From Brockia lithotrophica (GTDB lineage: Bacteria; Bacillota; Bacilli; Thermicanales; DSM-22653), in NCBI RefSeq assembly GCF_003633725.1, contig NZ_RBIJ01000006.1:62001-126000 (forward strand): a stretch of 64,000 nt of DNA, in the 5' to 3' direction. How positions within the stretch are numbered: position 1 is the first letter of the stretch; the number at the start of each line of letters is the position of its first letter. The notes under the pieces are model-generated. The model ran no database searches, was not told where the DNA came from, and worked only from the letters and a program-made list of their open reading frames with translations. The translations under genes and the position numbers were made by a program. This document shows positions 49,912 through 59,589 of this stretch, piece after piece.

Positions 49912-52900
49912 ATGTCCACGCACGGAAATTCCGGCGGCGACGAACCTACGCTCGTGTTTCCCTCGGCAAATCGTCCCCCGGAAGGCGAACAGTCTGGAAA
50001 AACCCCGAACGGAAAACGAAGGCCGCCGATTTGGCGGTACGTAGGATACGGTTTCGCCACGTTTGCCGTCTTCGTCGTGGCCTTTGCCTTGGCCGGATTT
50101 GGCATCGCCTTGGGGATCGTAGCTTCCGCCTTTCAAAAGGAAGAACTCCCTTCCTACGAGGCGATGAAGGAAGCGCTGTTTTCCGGAAACCTCGCGAGTT
50201 ACGCCTACGACCGAAAGGGCAAGCTCATCGGACAACTTCCCTCGGTAGAGACGCGTATCCCGACGAAGCTGTCCGAGATTTCTCCGTACGTCGTCGAGGC
50301 GCTGATCGCCGCAGAAGACAAGAACTTCTACTCCCATCACGGGGTAAGCCTTCGCGGGATCGCCCGTGCGGCGTTCCAACAGTTTACCCGAAGCGAAATT
50401 CAGACCGGGGGAAGCACGCTCACCCAACAGCTCGTCAAGCAGACGCTTCTCGAGGATCTCTACCGCCAAGAAATCAGCGGCGAGGTAAAGGGCGAAGAGC
50501 TCACGCGCCTGAAGTACAGGCGAAAGTTTGCGGAGATCTTCCTCGCCCTCCACGTCGAACGCTATTTCACCAAGGAGCAAATCCTCGAGGCCTACCTGAA
50601 CAAGATGTACTTCGGCAAAGTCCAAGGCCAAAACCTCTACGGCATCGAAGCCGCCGCCCGCGGGTACTTCGGTGTACCCGCCAAGGAGCTGAACCTGGCC
50701 CAGGCGGCTTACCTCGTAGGCATGCTTCAATCCCCGGGGATGTACGACCCAAACGATCCGGAAGGGCTCAACCGCGGCATCGATCGCATGCGCTACGTAC
50801 TCGAAAGCATGCGAAAGCTCGGCAAGATTTCCGAAGAAGAGTACCGAGAAGCGCTGAACTACGACATTGCGGGAAACCTGAAGTCGGACCTTCCCGAAGT
50901 GAGCTCGAACCGCTACCCGATCCTCACGGAAGAAATCCTCGAGGAAGCTGCCGAAGCGCTCGCTTCCCAAGAGCTCAAGAAGCTCGGGCAAGATCCGGAA
51001 CACGTCCGTCGGAATGCCCCGGCGGAGTGGACGGACCTCGTGCAGCGAAAGCGCGACTTCTTGAACACGGCTGGTGTCCGCATCTACACGACGATCGATC
51101 TCGACCTGTACGACGCCTTTCAAGACGTAGCCCAAACTGCGGTGAAGTACCTTCCGGACGCAAAGGTCGTCGTACCCACGAAGGACGCCCAGGGAAAAGA
51201 AGTTCGAAAGGAAATGCCTTCGGTACAGCAGTTTGCCGCCGTGCTCATCGACAACCGCACGGGGGCCGTTCTTGCGGAAATTCCCAACCGAAAGCCTCCG
51301 ACGGTGGACCCGACGTACGGAAAACGCTACCTCTCCTTTGCCCGCAACCAGCCGTACTCTCCCGGGTCTTCCATTAAGCCCATCCTCGCCTACGGCCCGG
51401 CGCTCGAGGAGGGGGTTCTCCCCGGCATCGACTCTCCCGTGGAGGATACCCCCGTAGTCCTTCCCGACGGCCAAAAGGGCGAGCACGTCGTCTACAACTA
51501 CAACCTTTCGCCGTTTAAAGGCCTCATGACCGCCCGTCAGGCGCTCTGGGAATCGCGGAACCCGCCGGCCGTCCGCCTCTTCCTCCAGGTGGGGATGGAA
51601 CGCGCCTTCTCCTACGCGGAGGCGGCGGGGATCTCTACGATCACCCCGGAAGACAAGCGGGAATCCCAGGTGGCGGCCATCGGAGGGTTGCGCAAGGGGA
51701 CTACGCTGTACGAGCTTACGGGCGCCTACACGGTATTCCCCAACCAGGGGCTCCTGAAAAAGCCGTACATGGTGGAACGGATCTCCGACGCGGGCGACCG
51801 CGAGCTCTACCGCCACGAAGAAGAGGTCCGGCAGGTGTTTTCCCCAGAGACCGCCTACATGGTCACGGATGCCCTGCGCGGCGTCGTCACGAATGGGACG
51901 GCTTCCGCCTTGGGCGCCAAGCTGCGAAGCGCCTACGGCGACGTGCCGGTGGCCGGCAAGACCGGGACGAGCGAAGACGATCAGGATTTCTGGTTCATCG
52001 GCTACACGCCGACCTTCACCCTGGGGGTTTGGGGCGGGTACGACATGCGAAACAAAGACCAACCGAACGCCACGAGCCTAAACCGCGGCGGAACCCGCTT
52101 CGACCACCTCTCCCCTTGGTTCACCCTGTACCAAAAGACGGTGCAAATCCTTCCCGACCTCAACCCCCAAGGGAAATCCTTCCCTCGTCCGAATACCCTG
52201 GTTACGGCGAGCATCTGCCTCCCTTCGGGAAAGCTCCCTTCGGAAACCTGCCAAAAGGCCGCAGGCAAGGTCCCCAAGGTGGAAATCATCTCCGGGCTCT
52301 TCCCGCGAAACCGCGTGCCTACGGAACGGGACGACCGCGTTGTAGAGGCGCGCCTCGTCGTCGTTGGGGATAAGGAATACCGCGCCCGGGACGACACGCC
52401 GGACGACCTCGTGCTCAAAGAGGTGCGGGTAAAACGCGACCCTCTTCAGATCCCCAAACGCGTCCGCATGCTCATCTCTCCCTACCCAACGGATTGGAAA
52501 AACCACCTTCCCGAGGAAGCTGACCCGCGTACGCCCACAGGGCGAGCGCCGAATCCTCCCCAAGGGCTCACCGCCACCCTCGACGGCAACGCCGTCGTCC
52601 TCCGCTGGAATGCGAACGGAGAACCGGACATCGCGGGGTACCGCGTGTTCCGCATCGACGCGGCAGGGGAAACGCACATCGCCAGCGTGATGAGCCACCA
52701 GCCGCTCGAATTCCGCGACCTTTCGCCGACGCCGCTTTCCGCCTACCAAGTCGTGGCCGTCACGGTCGACGGCCGAACCTCGCCTCCATCCAACCCCGTA
52801 AGTCCGTTCGACCTGAGTAAACCGCCCAAAGGCGCCCCTTCTCCTCCGAAAGACGTCCAGGTGAGCCGACAGGCAGACGGCACGGTCGCCGTAAGGTGGA

Positions 52901-53217
52901 ATCCCAACGCGGAAAAGGACCACGTGATCTACTACTCCGTGTACGCCGGAAACACCGACCACGGTCCGTGGACAAAGCTGGGGGACGCGACCGATCCGTC
53001 CTTTACCTTTACTCCTTCGCCCAACCAGGCGTACGTGCGGGTGACCGCGACGAACGACGTGGGAGAATCCGAACCGAGCAAGGCGGTGCCCATCCCGCAG
53101 GCACCCCCATCTTCGCCCAGCCCGCCTCAAGGGGAAACACCGCCGCCCACGGGAAACCGTGGGGAAACTCGGGGAATCTTGGACCTCCTTCCCTTCCCAT
53201 CACACCCAAAACGCTAA
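49912..53217 (+). CDS. Class A penicillin-binding protein with two FN3 domains
   Basis: A 1101-residue bifunctional cell-wall synthase. Order: cytosolic tail, membrane helix (~40-75), GT51 glycosyltransferase (AAEDKNFYSHHGVSLRGIAR, GGSTLTQQLVKQ; ~95-290), transpeptidase with SPGSSIKP, SRN and KTGTS motifs, then two fibronectin type III repeats (~880-970 and ~980-1065) and a Pro-rich end. FN3 tails occur on some Bacillales PBPs and are thought to contact the wall. ATG 49912 follows AAAGGAGGGGTG. Confidence 0.93.
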   Translation: MSTHGNSGGDEPTLVFPSANRPPEGEQSGKTPNGKRRPPIWRYVGYGFATFAVFVVAFALAGFGIALGIVASAFQKEELPSYEAMKEALFSGNLASYAYDRKGKLIGQLPSVETRIPTKLSEISPYVVEALIAAEDKNFYSHHGVSLRGIARAAFQQFTRSEIQTGGSTLTQQLVKQTLLEDLYRQEISGEVKGEELTRLKYRRKFAEIFLALHVERYFTKEQILEAYLNKMYFGKVQGQNLYGIEAAARGYFGVPAKELNLAQAAYLVGMLQSPGMYDPNDPEGLNRGIDRMRYVLESMRKLGKISEEEYREALNYDIAGNLKSDLPEVSSNRYPILTEEILEEAAEALASQELKKLGQDPEHVRRNAPAEWTDLVQRKRDFLNTAGVRIYTTIDLDLYDAFQDVAQTAVKYLPDAKVVVPTKDAQGKEVRKEMPSVQQFAAVLIDNRTGAVLAEIPNRKPPTVDPTYGKRYLSFARNQPYSPGSSIKPILAYGPALEEGVLPGIDSPVEDTPVVLPDGQKGEHVVYNYNLSPFKGLMTARQALWESRNPPAVRLFLQVGMERAFSYAEAAGISTITPEDKRESQVAAIGGLRKGTTLYELTGAYTVFPNQGLLKKPYMVERISDAGDRELYRHEEEVRQVFSPETAYMVTDALRGVVTNGTASALGAKLRSAYGDVPVAGKTGTSEDDQDFWFIGYTPTFTLGVWGGYDMRNKDQPNATSLNRGGTRFDHLSPWFTLYQKTVQILPDLNPQGKSFPRPNTLVTASICLPSGKLPSETCQKAAGKVPKVEIISGLFPRNRVPTERDDRVVEARLVVVGDKEYRARDDTPDDLVLKEVRVKRDPLQIPKRVRMLISPYPTDWKNHLPEEADPRTPTGRAPNPPQGLTATLDGNAVVLRWNANGEPDIAGYRVFRIDAAGETHIASVMSHQPLEFRDLSPTPLSAYQVVAVTVDGRTSPPSNPVSPFDLSKPPKGAPSPPKDVQVSRQADGTVAVRWNPNAEKDHVIYYSVYAGNTDHGPWTKLGDATDPSFTFTPSPNQAYVRVTATNDVGESEPSKAVPIPQAPPSSPSPPQGETPPPTGNRGETRGILDLLPFPSHPKR

Positions 53218-53228
53218 CCGCAGAGAAA

Positions 53229-53256
53229 GGCCCGGTTGTACAACCGGGCTTTTTTT
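53229..53256 (+). terminator. Terminator of the PBP gene
   Basis: A perfect 9-bp stem (53230-53238 with 53241-53249) with a 2-base nominal loop, followed by seven T. Confidence 0.9.
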
Positions 53257-53330
53257 CGTCCACGAGGTGGTTTTCCTGGAGTCGGGGGAAAAATCTTCGC
53301 GTGCGATCCGCGCAACCCTAGGGCTTACGC

Positions 53331-53336
53331 TATAAT
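53331..53336 (+). promoter_or_regulatory. -10 box of the acylphosphatase gene
   Basis: A consensus TATAAT about 80 bases before the start codon; no good -35. Confidence 0.5.
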
Positions 53337-53418
53337 CGAAAGTAAGCGGCCACAAAGTGCGACAAATTCGAAAGGCCGAGGGAACGGCAAAACCACGCAC
53401 GACGGTAGGAGGTCCTCC

Positions 53419-53694
53419 ATGAAACGCCTCTTTCTCCGCATCGTGGGCCGCGTGCAAGGGGTTGGGTACCGCGCGTTCGTCCTCCGGGAAGCGACGCGGC
53501 GGGGGATTACAGGATGGGTGCGCAACGAACCCGACGGCTCGGTCACTGCGGAGGTGCAGGGGGACGACCGCTCCTTGAGCGACCTCCTGCTCGCCCTCAA
53601 GGAGGGGCCCCCTGCCGCCCGCGTCGACGACCTCGTGATCGAAGAACGCCCCGTGATTCCCGAGGAAAAATCCTTCCGCATCGCCTACCGATGA
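53419..53694 (+). CDS. acyP: Acylphosphatase
   Basis: A 91-residue enzyme that hydrolyses acyl phosphates such as carbamoyl or acetyl phosphate. The catalytic Arg is in GRVQGVGYRAFV, the catalytic Asn in GWVRNEPDGSVTAEVQG, both at standard spacing. ATG 53419 follows GGAGGTCCTCC. It stands alone between the PBP terminator and the convergent methyltransferase gene. Confidence 0.95.
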   Translation: MKRLFLRIVGRVQGVGYRAFVLREATRRGITGWVRNEPDGSVTAEVQGDDRSLSDLLLALKEGPPAARVDDLVIEERPVIPEEKSFRIAYR

Positions 53695-53791
53695 GCGAGA
53701 CCTGCCCCTTCGGCCGGAGCTTCGGGAGCGGGCGGGCGGCACGACAAAAGACGCCATCGCGGCTTCGCCGTGTGCGCCTTGCCTCCGCGGC

Positions 53792-55315
53792 TTAGCCCAA
53801 CCGCGTTCGCCGAAATAGGGCGACGAGTTCCACATGCGGCGTGTGGGGAAACATGTCTACGGGGATCACGGAGACGAGCGCGTATCCCCCATCCATAAGG
53901 CGCGCGGCGTCTTCGGCAAAGGTCGCAGGATTGCAGGATACGTACACGACCGCCTCCGGTGCCGCATCTATGACGGTACGGACGGTGCGCGCTCCCGCCC
54001 CCGCCCGGGGGGGATCCAAGAGGAGAAGCGACGGCGCACGCCCCCATTCGCGGAGAAGGCGCTGCAAACCTTCTCCTGCATCGGCAAGGCGAAACTCCAC
54101 GTTCGCCACGGCGTTTTGTGCCGCATTCCGGCGTGCCGCCTCCACGGAGGCGGGGACCACCTCGATGCCCACCACCCGCTCCGCCACGCGGGCGAGGGGA
54201 AGGGTGAACGTGCCCACCCCCGAGTACAGGTCGACGACCAAGGCGTTCGCTGAGGAATCCAGAACTTCTCGGACGTAAGCGAGCGCCGTGGAAACGAGGA
54301 CTTCCGCCTGAAGGGGGTTTGTCTGAAAGAACGTCTCGAGCTCGAGGCGGTAGCGAAAGCCCCCGAGGAGTTCCTCGATGTAGGGACGTCCTTCGAGGAC
54401 GTGGAGGCGTTCGACCTGGACGGCGTCGGAAAGGCTCCGGTTTTCCGCCCAGAGGAGGCCGCGAAGTCCGGGGAAGGTGCGCCGAAGTTCGGCTCCGAGT
54501 TCGGCAAGGGAAGAGGCGTATCCGTCCGGCGTCTCCGTCGCCACGAGGGCGACGAGAAGTTCGCCGGTGGCAAAGGCCTTGCGCACGACGAGGTGGCGCA
54601 AGAGGCCGGAGTGGCGGTCCTTGTCGTAGCCGGGTAGGCCCCGCTCACGCGCCCACTTCCCCACGATTTCCCGCACGCGGTCGATGTCCGGATGGGCGAT
54701 GTGGCACTCGGACAGCGGGAGGATTTCGCGGTACGTCCCCTTGGCGTGAAGTCCGGGAATTCCGTCGGAACGAAAGGTAAATTCCATCTTGTTTCGGTAT
54801 CCCCAAGGATGGGCCATCCCGCGGATGGGGCTTATCGAAACGTCGCGCATTCCTTGGGCGCTTAGGAGACGGCGCACCTTTTCTTCCTTGTAGGCAAGCT
54901 GAAGCTCGTACGCGGCGTGTTGGAGCGCGCATCCCCCACAGGCGCCGAAGTGCCTGCAGCGCGGAAGCACGCGGCCGTCGTGGGGAGAGAGGATCGTCTC
55001 CGGCCACCCCCGCAAAAGGCCCTTTTTCTGCGGGCGAAGGTCGACGCGGACGAGGACCTCCTCACCGGGGAGGACGTAGGGAACGACGACGTCGCGCGGC
55101 TTGCCGCGGTACGTGCGGTTTCCCACAGATTCCGCAGGTTGTCTGAGAAACTCCTCCCCGATGGGTAGCGGTCCTTCGAAAGGCGGGACCCCTTCGGCCC
55201 ATTCCCAACCCGGAGTCCCCGTCTCGAGGCGGAAGCGCCCGTATCCCTGTTCGTCCAGCTCGCGAATCCGCGCCCGTACCCAAAGCACGTCCCGTGTCTT
55301 TTGCTCGTGGGGCAC
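53792..55315 (-). CDS. 23S rRNA (uracil-5-)-methyltransferase, RlmCD/RumA type
   Basis: A 507-residue SAM-dependent methyltransferase of the TrmA/RumA family. N-terminal TRAM-like region, a four-Cys [4Fe-4S] motif (CRHFGACGGCALQH plus a distal CHIAH), SAM loop VVDLYSGVGTFTLPLA, DPPRAG, and nucleophile Cys in YVSCNPATF. In Bacillus RlmCD methylates two 23S rRNA uridines. GTG 55315 follows GGGAGGGAT. Divergent from hflX. Confidence 0.9.
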   Translation of the reverse strand: MPHEQKTRDVLWVRARIRELDEQGYGRFRLETGTPGWEWAEGVPPFEGPLPIGEEFLRQPAESVGNRTYRGKPRDVVVPYVLPGEEVLVRVDLRPQKKGLLRGWPETILSPHDGRVLPRCRHFGACGGCALQHAAYELQLAYKEEKVRRLLSAQGMRDVSISPIRGMAHPWGYRNKMEFTFRSDGIPGLHAKGTYREILPLSECHIAHPDIDRVREIVGKWARERGLPGYDKDRHSGLLRHLVVRKAFATGELLVALVATETPDGYASSLAELGAELRRTFPGLRGLLWAENRSLSDAVQVERLHVLEGRPYIEELLGGFRYRLELETFFQTNPLQAEVLVSTALAYVREVLDSSANALVVDLYSGVGTFTLPLARVAERVVGIEVVPASVEAARRNAAQNAVANVEFRLADAGEGLQRLLREWGRAPSLLLLDPPRAGAGARTVRTVIDAAPEAVVYVSCNPATFAEDAARLMDGGYALVSVIPVDMFPHTPHVELVALFRRTRLG

Positions 55316-55401
55316 CGACCGATCCCTCCCGTACACATCGACTCTATCCAGAGGCAAACCGCCCCGACCGTAGGGGCAGATTTTCGACAGGAGGCGTTCC
55401 C

Positions 55402-56568
55402 GTGGGTAAGGCTTCGCGAAATTCTCCCTCCCCCGCGCGAACGCGCGCCCTCCTCGCGGCGCTTTTCTCCCCCGCCGAGTGGGGCGAACGGGAGTCGCGC
55501 CTCGCCGAAGACCGCCGACTTGCCGAAACCGCCGGCGCAGAGGTGGTTGCGACGGTCGTCGCCCGCCGGGAAAGACCTGAAGCGGCGACGCTTTTCGGCC
55601 GGGGAAAGGTCGAGGAAATCCACAGCCTCCTCCAAGAGGTCGGGGCAGAACTCGTCCTCGTAAACCGCTCCCTCACCCCTACGCAGTTGAGAAACCTGGA
55701 AAGGGCTTGGGGGCTCCCCGTCGTCGACCGCGTGCAACTCATCCTCGACATCTTCGCCCAGCGGGCCCGCACGCGGGAGAGTCAGATCCAGGTGGAGCTC
55801 GCCCAGCTCCAATACCTCCTTCCCCGTCTCGCGGGACGCGGCGAGGCCCTCTCCCGACTGGGAGGAGGAATCGGGACGCGCGGCCCCGGGGAGACGAAGC
55901 TCGAAGTCGACCAACGGCGCATTCGCCGCCGCATCCACCTCCTCCGCAAACGGCTCGCAGAGGTCGAACGCTCCCGCGCTACGCAAAAGCGGGCCCGCCT
56001 CCGCCGCGGGATCCCCCAGGTAGTCCTCGTAGGGTACACGAACGCTGGAAAGTCCACGCTTTTTCGGGCGCTCACGGGTGCCGAGGTGCTCGTCGAAGAC
56101 CGCCTCTTCGCCACGTTGGACACGACCGCCCGGCGCCTCCGCCTCCCTTCAGGGCGTACGGTCGTCCTTCTCGACACCGTCGGCTTCGTTCGCGACCTCC
56201 CCACGTTCCTCGTCGCCGCCTTTCGCTCCACCCTCGACGTAGTCCGAGAAGCCGACCTCCTCCTCCACGTCGTGGACGTCTCGGAGGACGACTGGGAGGA
56301 GAAGATGCGCGTCGCCGAGGAACACCTGCGCGCTCTACACGCAGAGGACATCCCGCGCATTTTGCTTCTCAACAAGAAGGACCGCCTCCCCCCCGAGAAA
56401 TGGCCTACGCCTGCAGGCCTTTTCTCGGACTCCTCACGGGCGGTCCTCCTCCTCTCCGCAACCGATCCCCAAGATCTGTCGCGTCTTAGGGCGGAGTTGG
56501 ACTCCTTTTTCGCGCGCGCGGATGCACTCAGCCTAGAAGCGCCTCCTCCACCCACGCCGCCTGCGTAA
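55402..56568 (+). CDS. hflX: Ribosome-associated GTPase HflX
   Basis: A 388-residue GTPase that splits stalled or inactive ribosomes. N-terminal HflX domain (AEVVATVVARRERPEAATLFGRGKVEEI), the Gly-rich linker SRLGGGIGTRGPGETKLE, then the G domain: G1 GYTNAGKST, G3 DTVGF, G4 NKKD, G5 near LLSAT. GTG 55402 follows AGGAGGCG. The C-terminus overlaps the convergent flavoenzyme gene by 41 bp. Confidence 0.95.
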   Translation: MGKASRNSPSPARTRALLAALFSPAEWGERESRLAEDRRLAETAGAEVVATVVARRERPEAATLFGRGKVEEIHSLLQEVGAELVLVNRSLTPTQLRNLERAWGLPVVDRVQLILDIFAQRARTRESQIQVELAQLQYLLPRLAGRGEALSRLGGGIGTRGPGETKLEVDQRRIRRRIHLLRKRLAEVERSRATQKRARLRRGIPQVVLVGYTNAGKSTLFRALTGAEVLVEDRLFATLDTTARRLRLPSGRTVVLLDTVGFVRDLPTFLVAAFRSTLDVVREADLLLHVVDVSEDDWEEKMRVAEEHLRALHAEDIPRILLLNKKDRLPPEKWPTPAGLFSDSSRAVLLLSATDPQDLSRLRAELDSFFARADALSLEAPPPPTPPA

Positions 56569-57697
56569 TCCGAGAGGGCGTGAGGAAATCAAGGGGAAGG
56601 GTTGCCCGCCGCCGGCGGAGGATCCGCTCCGCCAAACCGAAGCCTACGGCCGGAGCGAGCCCTACGCCGTAGGTCCCGAACCCCGCGGCAACCCAAAGGC
56701 CCTCTGCACGCGGGCACGGACCGACAATCGGGCTGTAGTCCCGGACGTGCACGTCGTGGACGGCAGATCGCCCGGAAAGCAGTCGCCCGCCGCGGCCGTA
56801 GGGACCGAGACGCCGCAAGACGGCAAGCGCCGCATCTTCTTCGTGGGCCTGACCGGCGGGAATGCTCAGAAGGAGCTCTTCCCCCCGCAGGGCGACCATT
56901 TCTCCACCAGGAAGGAGGAGAAAGGGAAGGGGGGGAAGGGATTCCGGAAGCTCGCGCTTCTCCAGGGCAAAGGAGTACACCGCCCGGCGCCGGCTTTCCA
57001 CGGGGAGGTATTCTCCCGCTGCGGCAGTGAGCTTCGGACTCCACGCCCCCGCCGCAACTACCGCGCGGGGAACTTTCCAACGCACCCGCGCCCGCTCCTC
57101 GACGAGGACGGCCTCTACGCCGACGAGACGACCGCCCTCTACGAGGATGCGGTCTACGTCAGCTCGAACGGTCTCCACCTCGAGCTCTTCCAGCCTGCGG
57201 TAGAGGGCCGCGTGAACCCGAGGCACGTCGAGCACGCCGTCACCGGGACAGTACAGTCCACCGACGAGGGAATCCTCGAGTTCCCAGCCCAAAAGCTGGG
57301 GAAGGGCTTCCCGCCCTACCCATTCGGGCATCAACCCCCAAGTGCGCAGGCGGCTGTGCATCGCGTGCAGAAGCGACCAATTTCGCCCGTCCGCAAGGAG
57401 GAGGTAGCCTACGGGCCGGAAAGGAGGGGCATCTCCGTCGAAGGAAAGGTGCCGTTCGATCTCACGGTAGACCTCGTGGCCGAACTGTGCCAGGCGGACG
57501 TTCACCTGCGAGAGAAAGCAGCGCCGAATCCCGCCCATGCTGTGCCGCGTCGAACCCCAGAGAAAGGCGAAATCGCGCTCCGCGAGGACGATGCGTCCCG
57601 TAAACCCCAAAGCGCGAAGGAAATAGGCGACGCTCGCCCCTACGATCCCGCCGCCGACGATGAGAACGTCGGCAGAACGCGTGTGGCGCGAAAGCAT
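56528..57697 (-). CDS. DAO-family FAD-dependent oxidoreductase
   Basis: A 389-residue flavoenzyme of the glycine/D-amino-acid oxidase fold: ADVLIVGGGIVGASVAYFLRALG (FAD loop), RHSMGGIRRCF (the residue region of flavin attachment/contact), AVVAAGAWSPKL and GLWVAAGFGTYGVGLAPAVG. Likely oxidises a secondary or D-amino acid; sarcosine, proline or glycine are possible. ATG 57697 follows GGAGGGGA. An MBL gene lies 32 bp upstream on the same strand. Confidence 0.85.
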   Translation of the reverse strand: MLSRHTRSADVLIVGGGIVGASVAYFLRALGFTGRIVLAERDFAFLWGSTRHSMGGIRRCFLSQVNVRLAQFGHEVYREIERHLSFDGDAPPFRPVGYLLLADGRNWSLLHAMHSRLRTWGLMPEWVGREALPQLLGWELEDSLVGGLYCPGDGVLDVPRVHAALYRRLEELEVETVRADVDRILVEGGRLVGVEAVLVEERARVRWKVPRAVVAAGAWSPKLTAAAGEYLPVESRRRAVYSFALEKRELPESLPPLPFLLLPGGEMVALRGEELLLSIPAGQAHEEDAALAVLRRLGPYGRGGRLLSGRSAVHDVHVRDYSPIVGPCPRAEGLWVAAGFGTYGVGLAPAVGFGLAERILRRRRATLPLDFLTPSRITQAAWVEEALLG

Positions 57698-57729
57698 TCC
57701 GTATCCCCTCCTTTCCGACCGCTCCCCCG

Positions 57730-58791
57730 TCAACCCGAATCCTCTCTGGAGCTTTGGCGGAAGAGGTAGTCCATGACGCCGTAGGCGTTCAGGTAGACAT
57801 CGTGGCGGTACGCCGTTTCCCGACGAAAGATCTCCTTTGCCCGCTCCCCCCCGCGGCCTTGTGCGCCGATGTCCCGCAAGATCCGTTCCCAGAGCATCTC
57901 CGTGAGCTGCTCTACGGCTTGGGCGAAAATCGCGGCCCTGTCCGCTTCTTCTCCTTCTCGCCACGGGCGAAGGTAGCGGCGAAGTACGAATTCCCCGTCT
58001 TCCAGGTACCGCGGCAACCACTTTCCGAGCTGGCCGAAGACGTCCTCCACGGCCTCCGTTTCGCCAAAATGGGAAAAGAAGAGACGGCGGGGCTTGAGGG
58101 CGCGAAGCTTTTCCCACGTTCGGCGCATCGCTTCGGGATCGAATTGCGTGGGGACCGTAGAAGGCAGGACGAGAAAGGTCCCCGTCCAGGCGAGACGGCT
58201 GTACCACACCCCAGCGGCGTCCCCCGTAAAGACCCCCTCTGCGTGCGGAGCGTACACGGCAATGTGGTGGGGTGCGTGTCCGGGCGCATCGTAGAAGAAC
58301 AGGCGCCTTCCCTCGGAGAGCAAAAGAAAATCGCCGTCCTGTACGGTGCGAACGCGGTCGGGATCCACGGGAAGGACGGGGGCGTAAAACTCGTCGAACC
58401 GCCCCCGGTAGAGCTCGCGCACCGCGGCGACGAGGCGACTGGGATCCATCAGGTGCCTCGCCCCACGCGGGTGTACGATCACCTCGGCTTCCCGTGCCTC
58501 CTTGAGAAAGAGGCCCACCGCACCGGCATGATCGAGGTGGATGTGGGTGACGATTACCGTACGGATGTCCCGGGGGCTCATCCCGAGCGTCGTAAGCCCC
58601 TTGAGGAGAAAGGGGAAGCTCACGGCCGGTCCGGTTTCGATGAGGATCCCTTCTTCGGGAAAGACGTAGGCCGCCGTGCGTTCGGGAAGGAACCAGTCGC
58701 AGAGGTCAATCATGTGCAACCCGCGGCCGAGCGGGGTTACGCTGCCGCAACGCGCCTGGACGTCTACACTCGCCGATCCTTCGATTTCCAT
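57730..58791 (-). CDS. Metallo-beta-lactamase-fold hydrolase
   Basis: A 353-residue MBL protein with complete ligand set: THIHLDHAGAVG, YDAPGHAPHHIAVY, VFTGDAAGVW and FFSHFGETE. The C-terminal third is helical. Such stand-alone proteins hydrolyse thioesters, lactones or glyoxalase-type substrates; no specific one is readable. ATG 58791 follows GGGTGAAGGG. Probably co-transcribed with the flavoenzyme gene. Confidence 0.87.
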   Translation of the reverse strand: MEIEGSASVDVQARCGSVTPLGRGLHMIDLCDWFLPERTAAYVFPEEGILIETGPAVSFPFLLKGLTTLGMSPRDIRTVIVTHIHLDHAGAVGLFLKEAREAEVIVHPRGARHLMDPSRLVAAVRELYRGRFDEFYAPVLPVDPDRVRTVQDGDFLLLSEGRRLFFYDAPGHAPHHIAVYAPHAEGVFTGDAAGVWYSRLAWTGTFLVLPSTVPTQFDPEAMRRTWEKLRALKPRRLFFSHFGETEAVEDVFGQLGKWLPRYLEDGEFVLRRYLRPWREGEEADRAAIFAQAVEQLTEMLWERILRDIGAQGRGGERAKEIFRRETAYRHDVYLNAYGVMDYLFRQSSREDSG

Positions 58792-58870
58792 CCCTTCACC
58801 CAGCCTTCAGACCCGTCCCGGGTCGCAATTCGATTTTTTGTCTAGGAGAAAAGAAGGGAGAGGATTTCCC

Positions 58871-59563
58871 GTGACTGCAGGGTGGTTCCGACCCCTCTTT
58901 CGCGATCGGGAGGAGGCCGGGAAGAAGCTCTCTGCCGAACTGCAAAGGCGCTTTCCCCGCCTTACTCCCCAGAACGCACTCCTCCTCGCCATTCCCCGGG
59001 GCGGCGTGGAAGTCGGCGCCGCAATAGCCGCCGAACTTGGAATCCCCCTCGACGTGCTCGTCGTGCGCAAGATCGGCGCCCCGTTTCATCCCGAACTCGC
59101 CGTGGGCGCCGTCGGCCCGGACGGACGTCGCGTCCTGAACCTCGACGTCCTGCACCAATTGGGGCTTCGGGAAGAGGATTTTGCTGAAGAAGAAGCGCGT
59201 GCCCGCACGGAACTCGCGGCGCGTCTGCGCCTCTACGGATTTCGCGGAATCCCCTCGCCGCACCCTACCTATTGTATCGTGGTGGACGACGGGATCGCCA
59301 CGGGCGCGACGGCGAAGAGCGCCCTTCTCTGGCTCCGCCGGGCCGCGCCGACGAGCCGGACGATCCTCGCCGCCCCCGTGGCCCCGCCGGAAACGGTAGA
59401 AGAGCTTCGGGCGTATGCCGATGAAGTGGTCGTCCTCGCTACACCTTCCCCTTTCGGCGCCGTGGGAGCCTTCTACGAAAGGTTTCCTCAGGTGAGCGAC
59501 GAACGCGTCCTCGATCTTCTACGCTCCTACCGAGACGGAGCGGCACCGCCCCCTACTTCCTGA
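58871..59563 (+). CDS. Phosphoribosyltransferase-domain protein
   Basis: A 230-residue type I PRTase-fold protein. The PRPP-binding loop is IVVDDGIATGATAKSALLWL; LLAIPRGGVEVGAAIAAELG is the early conserved block. Proteins of this type are widespread but their substrate is unclear; they are not the classical purine or pyrimidine enzymes. GTG 58871 follows GAAGGGAGAGG. Convergent with the second stress-protein gene. Confidence 0.85.
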   Translation: MTAGWFRPLFRDREEAGKKLSAELQRRFPRLTPQNALLLAIPRGGVEVGAAIAAELGIPLDVLVVRKIGAPFHPELAVGAVGPDGRRVLNLDVLHQLGLREEDFAEEEARARTELAARLRLYGFRGIPSPHPTYCIVVDDGIATGATAKSALLWLRRAAPTSRTILAAPVAPPETVEELRAYADEVVVLATPSPFGAVGAFYERFPQVSDERVLDLLRSYRDGAAPPPTS

Positions 59564-59589
59564 GCATTCCCGTCCGTCCCTCGGGAAAG

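Noticed and set aside
49666-52062. Very long minus-strand open frame antisense to the PBP gene, continuous with tyrS
   Set aside because: It has no protein-family sequence, mirrors the codon pattern of the PBP gene, and crosses two promoters. High GC content removes stop codons on the opposite strand.
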